Assembly: GCA_900545265.1 (NCBI GenBank)
Contig: UQYI01000010.1
Span: 1 to 64,000 of the forward strand
Source: an uncultured Eubacteriales bacterium
GTDB taxonomy: Bacteria; Bacillota; Clostridia; Christensenellales; CAG-138
DNA: 64,000 bases
Reading direction: 5' to 3'
Shown here: piece after piece, positions 33,700-42,400 of the stretch
Position numbering within the stretch: position 1 is the stretch's first letter
How the letters are laid out: each line of letters starts with the position of its first letter
Notes under the pieces: model-generated
Databases searched by the model: none
What the model was told of the DNA's origin: nothing
What the model saw: the letters and a program-made list of their open reading frames with translations, nothing else
Position numbers and translations under genes: made by a program

Positions 33700-34537
33700 A
33701 CTGATGAAATATGAATTCCGCGCTTTGTGGCGGATCTTTGTGCCCTGCTGGCTGGCCATACTGGCGCTGGGTTTTCTTAACAGCCTTACTCTGTATCAGC
33801 CCAACCATAACCCGTGGGGCGCCATGCTTTCGTCTATGGGGGTGTTCTTCTATGTGCTGGGCACCATGGCGGTGCTGGTGCTGGCGCTGGTATTCGTTAT
33901 CGGCCGGTTCTATAACGGGCTGCTCAAAAGCAGCGGGTATCTGATGTTCACCCTGCCCGTATCCACAGATTCTCTGATCTGGTCCAAGGCCGTTTTCGGC
34001 GTGCTCATCTGGGCCGGCACGGGGCTTTGCTGTCTGCTTTCCCTGCTGCTGCTGGGGCGGGCGTTTCCGGGCATGTATCAGGGCATGGAGGCCTTCTGGC
34101 AGAGCGTCCGGGCATATTTTACCGCCGGAGGGCAGGCTATCCTCATCGCCATGGGGGTGCTGCTGGTGTGCCTGGCCATAGCAAGCGTATTCACCTGCAT
34201 TTTCCAGTGCTACCTGTCCATGAGCCTGGGGCATCTGGCCAGCAAAGGCCGGGTAGTGCTTTCCATTCTGGCTTTCCTGGGGATCAATATGGTCAAGTCC
34301 ACGATTTTCAACACCGGGGTTATGGGCATTGCGGCAGAGAGCCGCATGTTTGAGCCGCTGCTTAATGCAGTAAAACGGTTCTTTGATATGTGGGGCGTCA
34401 GCCAGCAATCCACGGAGAGCGCTCTGGGGCTGCTGCTGGTGGGGCTGCTGGTAGTGCTGCTGCTGGAGATCATCGAGGGCATGCTGTATTACTTCTTCAC
34501 CCGAATGATCCTGAAGAAGCGCCTGAATCTGGATTGA
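33692..34537 (+). CDS. ABC transporter permease
   Basis: 281 aa with six membrane helices (for example FVPCWLAILALGFL, FFYVLGTMAVLVLALVFVIG and ALGLLLVGLLVVLLLEIIEG). It overlaps the ATPase gene by eight bases; ATG 33692 follows AAGGAG at proper spacing. Together with the GntR and ATPase genes it forms a YtrA-type cassette, a system often induced by wall-active antibiotics. Substrate unknown. Confidence 0.82.
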   Translation: MRKLMKYEFRALWRIFVPCWLAILALGFLNSLTLYQPNHNPWGAMLSSMGVFFYVLGTMAVLVLALVFVIGRFYNGLLKSSGYLMFTLPVSTDSLIWSKAVFGVLIWAGTGLCCLLSLLLLGRAFPGMYQGMEAFWQSVRAYFTAGGQAILIAMGVLLVCLAIASVFTCIFQCYLSMSLGHLASKGRVVLSILAFLGINMVKSTIFNTGVMGIAAESRMFEPLLNAVKRFFDMWGVSQQSTESALGLLLVGLLVVLLLEIIEGMLYYFFTRMILKKRLNLD

Positions 34538-34553
34538 TATACCGATATAAAGC

Positions 34554-34585
34554 AGGAGGCCGTCCGAAAGGACGGCCTCCTTGCC
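34554..34585 (+). terminator. Operon terminator
   Basis: AGGAGGCCGTCC pairs exactly with GGACGGCCTCCT around GAAA; only a short T stretch follows. Confidence 0.75.
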
Positions 34586-34731
34586 GTATAAAAGAGATAT
34601 CGCAAAAGCTCCGCAGGAGCAGGAATGCCGTGTGGCAGGCGCATGTGCCGGCCGCCGGTCGGGTCTGCAAAAAGATGGGGAAGGGGATTCGGAATCCGGG
34701 CGGGGAGAAAAGCGGCATCGTAAGGCTCGGT

Positions 34732-34821
34732 GCGGGGCGGCGGAACGTGGGCGTGCCCACTGCCTGGGGCGGCCAAGGCCGCCCCAGCCCCCGGCCGCAG
34801 GCCGGGCTTCCGCCGCCCCGC
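34732..34821. repeat. GC cloverleaf element 4
   Basis: Outer 14-bp stem GCGGGGCGGCGGAA (34732-34745) with 34808-34821. Arms 34747-34760, 34764-34787 (11 bp) and 34790-34806 (7 bp). Confidence 0.88.
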
Positions 34822-34835
34822 CCCGGGCCGCATAT

Positions 34836-34874
34836 AAAAAACATCCCTCCCGGTCACCCGGAAGGGACGTTAAA
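34836..34874 (-). terminator. Terminator of the MBL lipoprotein gene
   Basis: On the minus strand GTCCCTTCCGG pairs with CCGGGAGGGAT around GTGA, then TTTTTT. Confidence 0.75.
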
Positions 34875-34893
34875 AGCAAAGCGGGGGAGGTTG

Positions 34894-35739
34894 TTATTCC
34901 CCGGCGATCCGGACCTGCCTGCCGTCGGAAACCAGGTGCACATCGCCCTGAGCCGTGCGCAGGATCTCCGCTCCCTCCAGAGTCAGGGCGGAAAGGGTCT
35001 CTTCATCTGCGGGGTTCTTTCCGGAATCGGTGATCACGGCGTATTCCGGCAGAGCCAGAGCGGTAAACAAGGCTAGGTCAGACTCCCACTTGCCGTGGTG
35101 GGGCACCTTCAGCACGGTGCAGCTTATGTCATAGCTTTTGTCGCACAGGGCTTTCAGCCAGGCGCCCTCGGCATCTCCCGTCAGCAGGAAGGAGGTATCT
35201 CCATAGGTGAACCGGGTGACGATGGAAAGCTCATTGTCGTTTTTCTCCTCCGTATCATAGGGGATGGGGGAGATCCAGAAGGCAAAACTGCCCCGGCCAA
35301 GTTCCAGCCCCATATCCGCCTGCAGGCGCATGACGGGTACGTCAAACTGCTCCAGCGCCGCTTCCATGGCCCGGTATTTTTTGCTGTCACGGACATAATC
35401 AGGCATCAGACAGCCGTCTATCTCCACGGTTTCCGCCAGTACCGGCAGGCCGCCGATATGATCTTTATCAAAGTGGGTCACCACCAGCAGATCCAGCTTC
35501 TTTATGCCCAGTTCGGACAGGGCCCGGCAGATGTCCTCTCCGTCGTCCGTCTCTCCTGCGTCTATGAGTATATGATACCCCTCATACGAAAGGAGCAGAC
35601 AGTCTGCCTGCCCCAGAGAAAAGGCATAAAAATCCAGCGCCATGGGGGCGGCGGCCTCCTTTTTCCGGCAGCCGTTAAGACCGGCCAGCATAAAAATCCC
35701 CAGCATCAGGGAAGCAAAACGTATACACAGCTTTTTCAT
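34894..35739 (-). CDS. Metallo-beta-lactamase-fold lipoprotein (ComEC C-domain-like)
   Basis: 281 aa. Signal peptide with lipobox LNGC, then an MBL fold with THFDKDHIGG (metal site), LTGDAEG and VPHHGK, and the opening FYAFSLGQADCLLLS/LIDAGE. This set matches the extracellular nuclease-like domain of ComEC/Rec2 as a free-standing secreted protein. It may degrade or process nucleic acid outside the cell; not proven. Divergent from the 79-aa gene at 35836. Confidence 0.85.
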   Translation of the reverse strand: MKKLCIRFASLMLGIFMLAGLNGCRKKEAAAPMALDFYAFSLGQADCLLLSYEGYHILIDAGETDDGEDICRALSELGIKKLDLLVVTHFDKDHIGGLPVLAETVEIDGCLMPDYVRDSKKYRAMEAALEQFDVPVMRLQADMGLELGRGSFAFWISPIPYDTEEKNDNELSIVTRFTYGDTSFLLTGDAEGAWLKALCDKSYDISCTVLKVPHHGKWESDLALFTALALPEYAVITDSGKNPADEETLSALTLEGAEILRTAQGDVHLVSDGRQVRIAGE

Positions 35740-35767
35740 GTCCCCAGCATAGCCGAAAAAAATGCCA

Positions 35768-35795
35768 TTGACAAGTAAACAATTTGTGATATACT
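35768..35795 (+). promoter_or_regulatory. Sigma-A promoter
   Basis: TTGACA (35768-35773), 16-bp spacer, TATACT (35790-35795) with a TGTG just before the -10. Confidence 0.75.
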
Positions 35796-35835
35796 CTTAT
35801 ACGAACAAATGTTTAATTCTTGGTGGGAGGCACAC

Positions 35836-36075
35836 ATGAAGAAGTATGTAGAGGTGGTTTCCAGAACGGATACCGGGGGGAATACCCGGCCCATGACGGT
35901 CATCTGGGAGGATGGGCGCAGATACGAGATCCAGTCCGTATTGGGGGCGGCTCAGGCGGCCAACCCCATAGGCGGGGGCATGGGGATGCGCTTCACCTGC
36001 TTTATCAACGGGGTCACTACCTATGTGTATTTTGAAAACCCCAAATGGTTTGTAGACGCAAAGGAGGACTGGTGA
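35836..36075 (+). CDS. Conserved small protein of unknown function
   Basis: 79 aa, GGGAGG before ATG 35836. Beta-rich: VSRTDTGGNTRPMTVIWEDG and MGMRFTCFINGVTTYVYFEN, ending in an acidic tail. The layout (signal-free, about 80 aa, IWEDGRRYEI) recurs as a conserved hypothetical in Clostridia. Cytoplasmic, role unknown. Confidence 0.7.
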   Translation: MKKYVEVVSRTDTGGNTRPMTVIWEDGRRYEIQSVLGAAQAANPIGGGMGMRFTCFINGVTTYVYFENPKWFVDAKEDW

Positions 36076-36104
36076 GGCGTATCGCTTTTCGTAAACGGGC
36101 GGAG

Positions 36105-36413
36105 GAAGACTGAGGGCTGCATTTTTCCGCTACGCTGGTGAGGAAAAATGTTTGGGTATAAGCCAAAGGGTTTCCACAGAAAGGGCGTGGCATTGTAATT
36201 CAGAATGAAGCGAGCCGGATCAGTATTGCTGCTGTACTCCGGATGAAAGTGTCATAGGTTCTGCCGGCGATTTTGTGCCCCATGGAACCTTTTTTGCTTT
36301 TCAGCTCATATTCGCTCATGCAGGCGGAACAGTAAAAATCAGCAGCGGCACTGTTGTTCGGAAAGTGCAGTATTTCAGAATTTCCGCATCGCAGGCAATA
36401 AAGATTGTCTTTT
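36105..36413 (-). pseudogene. Relic of a DpnI-like restriction endonuclease
   Basis: Minus-strand frame ending at TGA 36202-36200 reads CLRCGNSEILHF then ADFYCSACMSEYELKSKKG, the zinc-binding and catalytic core of DpnI-family enzymes (DpnI has CPNCGN..., ADFYCNHCSEEFELKSKKG). Further along, in another frame, IPKHFSSP matches the next DpnI segment. Stops and shifts show it is dead. DpnI cuts Gm6ATC. Confidence 0.65.
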
Positions 36414-36570
36414 TCTCCTTTGCATCTGATAGAGTTTCAAAACGAAAATCACCTGTGACGCCCATATTGCCATGCAGGGTATCGTGCGGATTCGTTGGGA
36501 AGCAGCCCACTCATTCAAAAGCATACCCGAAGGGCAGCGGCTCGTCAGTTGTCTGCGCGTTCCCGCGCTG

Positions 36571-36648
36571 CGGGGCGAAATGCCAGGCTGTGCCTGGCAG
36601 GAGCCGTTCCGGCTCCCCCGGCCCCTGGAGGGGCCGGATTTCGCCCCG
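36571..36648. repeat. GC cloverleaf element 5
   Basis: Outer CGGGGCGAAAT (36571-36581) with ATTTCGCCCCG (36638-36648). Arms 36582-36598, 36600-36616 and 36618-36637. The stretch 36414-36877 otherwise has no gene. Confidence 0.9.
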
Positions 36649-36877
36649 CTTTCGAGCAGCGGGAAAGCCTGAGCCGCCGGGAGCAGCGCTGCGGGGGGAC
36701 TGGGGGCCGGGGCGGAGACCGGCTTCTTCGTCTTTGGATGCGGCGGGGCAGCCGGAGCCTGAAAGAAAAGGGGAGCGGCTGGGGGCAAAATCCCAAATGG
36801 CAGGTGGACGGCGGAACAGATTGGTGGTATACTGCTCATGGATCAAAAGCGGATATTCCGCAGAAAGGACATATGGA

Positions 36878-37225
36878 ATGGAAGAGATCAAAAACGAGGC
36901 CGTCACTCAGGAAGACAACGGCGCCGAAGAAATAAAGGCATTTGCCCTGAACAAGTTCCGGGAGCAGGGGGATTTTGATATCCTCCCCGCCGGGGTGCTG
37001 GAGCAGCTGCTGGATGCGGTGATAAAGCTGGACGAAGCCTATATGGAGGAGGCCGGCGTCAATGACGGCGAGGTCTATGACGATGATGTGGCCTATGACT
37101 ATTTCATGGAAAAGCTTCCTGCCCAGTTCCCTGAGCAGAAGATGTACCTGATGCGCTTTGTGGAGGACTATATGGAGTATTCCGAAGCCTATCTGGAGAG
37201 CATCGGCGCCATCGACTGGGAGTAA
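36878..37225 (+). CDS. Acidic protein of unknown function
   Basis: 115 aa, strongly acidic and helical (DGEVYDDDVAYDYFMEKL; RFVEDYMEYSEAYLESIG). AAAGGA lies upstream of ATG 36878. It precedes a radical-SAM gene by 13 bp, so the two are probably co-expressed. No membrane segment. No family recognised. Confidence 0.65.
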   Translation: MEEIKNEAVTQEDNGAEEIKAFALNKFREQGDFDILPAGVLEQLLDAVIKLDEAYMEEAGVNDGEVYDDDVAYDYFMEKLPAQFPEQKMYLMRFVEDYMEYSEAYLESIGAIDWE

Positions 37226-37238
37226 GCGCTTTCTCCTT

Positions 37239-38102
37239 ATGCACCGGGTACAGGCTAAAAGCATCCTCTCGCCCCAAAACGGTATGAACCTGTATCGGGG
37301 CTGCACCCACGGCTGCATCTATTGCGACAGCCGCAGCACCTGCTATGGCATGGAGCATCTTTTTGAGGATGTGGAGGTCAAGATCAATGCGCCGGAGCTG
37401 CTGGAAGCGGCTCTTTCCAGAAAACGGAAGCGGGGCATGATCTTTACCGGGGCCATGAGCGACCCTTATAATCCTCTGGAAAAGGAGTTGTGCCTGACCC
37501 GCCGGTGTCTGGAAGTGATAGAGCGCCATGGCTTTGGCGCAGGAGTGCTGACAAAAAGCGATCTGGTCCTGCGGGACCGGGCGCTTTTATCTCGGATACA
37601 CCGGCAGGCCCGGGCTGTGGTACAGATGACCCTGACCACCTGCGATGAGAGCCTGTGCCGCATTCTGGAGCCCAACGTATGCACTACCGCCCGCCGGGTG
37701 GAGGTGCTGCGTGCCTTTCATGAAGAAGGCGTGCCCACGGCGGTGTGGCTGTGCCCCCTGCTGCCCTTTATCAACGACAGCCGGGAGAATCTGCTGGGGC
37801 TGCTGGACTGCTGCCGGGAGGCAAGGGTAAAGGCAGTTGTGACCTTTGGCCTGGGGCTGACGCTGCGGGACGGTGACCGGCAGTATTTTTACCGGCAGCT
37901 GGACAGATACTTCCCCGGGATGAAGGAGCGGTATATCCGTACCTATGGCTCCGCCTACCAACTGCCCCTGCCCCATGAAAAGGAGCTGTGGGCCCTGCTG
38001 GAACAGTCGTGCCGGAAAGCGGACATCCTGTATAAGCAGGAGGAGGTATTCGCCTGGCTCCAAAGCCCGGAGGAACCGGGGGGAAGACTGCGGTTGTTCT
38101 GA
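37239..38102 (+). CDS. SPL-family radical SAM protein
   Basis: 287 aa. Cluster motif CTHGCIYC near residue 25, preceded by MNLYRGC; FTGAMSDPYNPLEKEL and LTKSDLVLRD are typical of the spore-photoproduct-lyase-like (Rv2578c-type) branch. The branch is widespread and mostly without assigned substrate. True spore photoproduct lyase is longer and has a catalytic C-terminal Cys that is not evident here. No strong ribosome site; coupled to the acidic gene before. Confidence 0.85.
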   Translation: MHRVQAKSILSPQNGMNLYRGCTHGCIYCDSRSTCYGMEHLFEDVEVKINAPELLEAALSRKRKRGMIFTGAMSDPYNPLEKELCLTRRCLEVIERHGFGAGVLTKSDLVLRDRALLSRIHRQARAVVQMTLTTCDESLCRILEPNVCTTARRVEVLRAFHEEGVPTAVWLCPLLPFINDSRENLLGLLDCCREARVKAVVTFGLGLTLRDGDRQYFYRQLDRYFPGMKERYIRTYGSAYQLPLPHEKELWALLEQSCRKADILYKQEEVFAWLQSPEEPGGRLRLF

Positions 38103-38160
38103 AAGGTAGTCGGAGACGTACAATATATTATATACAAGACAAGATGCAAGGAGAGATTCT

Positions 38161-38961
38161 GTGGATCCTATTACCAAGATCGGCGTATTTGACAGCGGGT
38201 TGGGAGGGCTGACGGTTCTCAACGAGATATGCCGCTATACAAGGGGGCTGGAGCTCACCTATTTTGGGGATATTGCCCGGGTGCCCTATGGCTCCCGCAC
38301 GCCGGAGACCATCACCCGCTATGCCCGCCAGGATATGCGTTTTCTGCTTTCCCAGGGGGTGCAGGCGGTGGTCATAGCCTGCGGCACCGTCAGCGCCAAC
38401 TGCCTGCCCATACTGCGGGAGACCTTTGCCCTGCCCATGCTGGGGGTCATAGAACCTTCCGTAGACGATGCCCTGGCCCAGAGCCGGAACAAGCGCATCG
38501 GCGTCATCGGCACCAAGGCCACCATCGACAGCCGCAGCTATGAGCGGGCCATCCGGGAGAAGTGCCCGGAAGCGGTGGTTTTCAGCAAAGCCTGCCCCCT
38601 GTTTGTGCCTTTGGTGGAAAACGGTTTTGCGCCGGAGGATCCCATCAGCGTAATGACGGTGGAGCGGTATCTGGCCGCCTTCCGGGATACGGGGGTGGAC
38701 ACGGTGATCATGGGCTGCACCCATTATCCCTTTCTGGTGGAGACCTTCCGCAGGCAGATGCCGGAGGTGACTTTTATCCATTCCGGGGCAGCCCTGTCCC
38801 GGCGGCTGCAAAGGGAACTGCCTTTGGGCGAGGGAACGGGGGAGGATACCGTCCGGTATTTCTTTTCCGACGAGGATCCGGGCTTTCTGGATACGGCCCG
38901 GAACAGCCTGGACTGCCTGCATATCGACGCCACCCGGCGCATCTGCATAGACGAGTATTGA
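38161..38961 (+). CDS. murI: Glutamate racemase
   Basis: 266 aa, GTG start with AAGGAGA upstream. Makes D-glutamate for peptidoglycan. Conserved: FDSGLGGLTVL at the start, first catalytic Cys in VIACGTVSAN (variant of the usual ACNTAS), and second in MGCTHYPF. Only one racemase is seen in the window. Confidence 0.93.
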   Translation: MDPITKIGVFDSGLGGLTVLNEICRYTRGLELTYFGDIARVPYGSRTPETITRYARQDMRFLLSQGVQAVVIACGTVSANCLPILRETFALPMLGVIEPSVDDALAQSRNKRIGVIGTKATIDSRSYERAIREKCPEAVVFSKACPLFVPLVENGFAPEDPISVMTVERYLAAFRDTGVDTVIMGCTHYPFLVETFRRQMPEVTFIHSGAALSRRLQRELPLGEGTGEDTVRYFFSDEDPGFLDTARNSLDCLHIDATRRICIDEY

Positions 38962-38977
38962 GGGCTTTACGGAGCTG

Positions 38978-39058
38978 GGGGGCGCCGGCTTTGGCTGCGC
39001 CAAAGGCCGGGGCCGCGCAGCGGCCCGGCAGCGGCGGTGCCGCCGCCCCGGCGCCCCC
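38978..39058. repeat. GC cloverleaf element 6
   Basis: Outer GGGGGCGCCGG (38978-38988) with CCGGCGCCCCC (39048-39058). Arms 38989-39005, 39006-39029 (one bulge) and 39031-39046. Confidence 0.88.
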
Positions 39059-39276
39059 GCCTCCCGAAGAGACGCAGGAGGGAGCCCCCGCGGCCCAGCC
39101 ATCGATCCCCGCATACCCACGCTTCCTCCACTGCGGAGGGAGCGTTTTTTTCCCTATACCCCCTCTCTTTCCCGGGAAATGCGGCCTGCGGATGGTGCAG
39201 GCTGTTTTTCGTCCGGATCCTTCACGTTTTTAATAATTTTATGAAAAAATAATATTGCAAATTCACATTACAGTCA

Positions 39277-39305
39277 TTGTTTTCACATTGCGACTGTGGT
39301 ATAGT
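39277..39305 (+). promoter_or_regulatory. Promoter of the surface protein gene
   Basis: TTGTTT (39277-39282), 17 bp, TATAGT (39300-39305), leaving a 130-base leader. The rest of 39059-39435 holds nothing recognised. Confidence 0.6.
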
Positions 39306-39435
39306 GGTAGCGTAATCTAAAATAGACCGTAGTCAGTTTAAAATGCGATGATCATCGAAAAGTGTCCTGCGGTCATGGGTGCAAAGTCCGCAAAAGAAAA
39401 TGCAGCACGGAAAAAAGAAAAAGGAGGAACAAACC

Positions 39436-42400
39436 ATGAGAAACGCCCTGTCCAAGGTAACGGCATGGGTCCTTACGTTCATGATGCTCTTTACGGCACT
39501 GCCGGTGAACATCATAGCGGAAGGCGTCCAGCCCCAAGGCATAGTGGAAGAAAGAAGTGTGGATGTGCCTGCTCCCCAGCAGAATGAGAAGGAGGTATCC
39601 CCCGCTTCCGCTCCATCGGAGCAGGAATCCATCAAAGAACAGACCCCTGTGGAGCCTCAGTCCGTCATTCCGGACGATGCGTTCTACCGCACCTATGTCT
39701 TTATGGCAGAGGAGCAGGAGGTCGCCCGGCAGATCGTGAAAAACGGCGATACGCTGCTGCAGCCTGCCGCCCCCGCAAAGGAAGGCTACCGGTTTGATGG
39801 CTGGTACGCAGGCGAAAGCCGGTTTACCGGCTTTGGCGTGGTAACCGGGATCACCGCCACGGAGACCGTTACCCTTACCGCCGCCTTTACGGATGTATTC
39901 TATGTATTCTTCAAGAATACCAGCGGAGCCGTAGTGGCTACCAGATCCGGCCGGAACGGAGAGACTATCTCCACATCCGGTGTATCCTTCCCTGTAGCAG
40001 GGGATGAAGCCATCACCGGCTGGCTGCTGAACGGTATCCCCGTAGACAGCGTAACGCTGGACGGGGCGGATGTGACTCTGACCGCCCAGGTGAGCAAGGG
40101 CTTCTGGATCACCTTCGATTCCAAGGGCGGCTCCTATGTGGCCCCTGCTTTCTATGCCCAGGGCCAGACCGCCGCAGCCCCCGCCGCTCCCGCTCGCCCC
40201 GGCTATGTGTTCAACGGCTGGTTTACGGAAGCCGGCGCCGCTGCCGACTTTGCCGCCATTACCGAAAACACCACGCTGGTGGCCGGTTGGAAGGCAGGCA
40301 CTGCCAGCTACACGGTGATCCACTTCCTGGAGAACGCCGATGACGACGGCTACTCCTCCAAGGACATCGAAACCAGAACCGGCGCCACCGGCAGCCAGAC
40401 CGCAGCCGCTGCCAAAAGCTACACCGGCTTTACCGCCCAGACCATCACCCAGGCTACCATCGCCGGGGACGGTTCCACCATTGTAAAGGTGTATTACACC
40501 CGCAATGTGTATGAGGTGAAGTTCTACAGCAACTCTGGTTGGATCAGCGAATCGCAGGAATATACTTCCCTGCGCATTACCGCCTAGTACGGCGCCAATA
40601 TCAGCGATAAGTGGCCCACCTATAACGGCAGCAACAGCTGGGCAACCAGTGATGGTGGAAACACCTATCAGGTCAATATCCAGACCATGCCTCTGGGTGG
40701 AACCAGCTTCTACGGTCCCAAGACCGGCAGCGGTTCCGAAACGGCTTATTACTATACGGAGATCTTGCCCGGGGAGTCCGGTGATGTGACCCGCAATGGT
40801 GTGACTTACAAGCTCCATCATAAGGATACCAGCCCCGGTACAGGATATACTGTTACTAAAGAAGATAAGTATCCCATCACAGGCTTTACCTATAAAGAAG
40901 GTACGCGCAACGGAAGTGACTATGATAACGCCAGGTTTTACTACACCCGCAACAGCTATCAGATCAAGTTCATCAACGGCGGCAGCGTAGATAAAACCGA
41001 AAGCCGGAAGTTCCAGCAGTCCATTGCCGATGCGGAGTATACCCCCACCGCCCCCGCCGGGAAGGAAGGGTATATCTTCGCCGGCTGGTACGATAACGAG
41101 CAGGGCGAAGGGGAGCAGTTTGCCTTTGCCGGCAAGACCATGCTCGCCCAGAACATCACCCTCTATGCCAAGTGGGTGGCTCCGGTGCACACCGTTACCT
41201 TCTATCAGGAAGATAAGGTCACCGTGGTAAAGGCCGTTGCGGGCATCCCCCACGGCACCGCCATGGAGAACGGCGATATCCCCGCTTATACGCCTGCAGA
41301 AGGCTATGCTTTCCTGGGCTGGGTCATGGAGGACGGTTCCCCCTTCAACCCCAGCATGCTGATCACCCGTGATTACCATATCTATGCCAGAGTAGGCAGT
41401 CTCAACGCCTACACCGTTACCTATGACGCCAACGGCGGTACGGGCGATGTGCCCGTAGACGATGGGCGGTATGCGGAAGGGGCCGCTGCCAGAGTACTCT
41501 CCGGCGCAGGCCTTACCGGACCCGCAGATAAGCCCCAGTTCCTTGGCTGGGCCCTGAGCGCAGAAGCTTCCGCACCGGATTACTATCCCGGCAGCCAGCT
41601 GATCCTGGGCAGAGAGAATGTGACCCTGTACGCCGTATGGGGCGTGAAGGAAAACACCGTCTCCCTGACCTATCACAGCAACTTCGGCACGGACGCCACC
41701 TATACCGTAGAGGCTCTGGCGGTCAACGGCCGGGTAGAGGTTCTTTCCTATGATACTACCGGGCTCCCCGCCCGGCAGGGCTACAACTTCCTGGGGTGGA
41801 GCACCTCCGCCTCCGGCAGCGTCTCCTTTGCCCCCGGCAGCAGCCTGCGGGTGAATGCAGGCGGCAGCAACGATCTGTATGCCGTATGGGAACCCGCAGC
41901 GGATACTCCCTACCGGGTAGAGACCTACTATCAGCAGTTGGACGGTTCCTATCTGGATGATCCTCATCATGCGGAAATCCGCAAGGGCACCACGGGTACC
42001 CCCGTGTCCGTTACCGAGAAAGACAAGCTGTCCAGCTCCACGGACTATGTCTTTGACGAAGGCTATGCGGGCAACGTGCTTTCCGGCGTGGTAGCTGCCG
42101 ACGGTTCTTTGAAGCTGAAGCTGTACTTCAAGCTGAACACCGCCCCCTACACCATCCATCACTATCTCAAGGGCACCACCGTGCAGGTAGCGGCGGATCA
42201 GACCGGCAGGCTGGTTATCGGCAGTACCCTGACGGCCAATGCGGCAGCCGATCTGTATGCGGAATATGCCGCCGCCACCGTAAACGTCTATGATCCCGGC
42301 AGGCGCATTACCATAACGGCCGGGAACAACGAGATCATCGTTTATTACACCCTGCCCCTGACCCTTACGGCCGGATCCGCAGAGAAGGTCTATGACGGCG

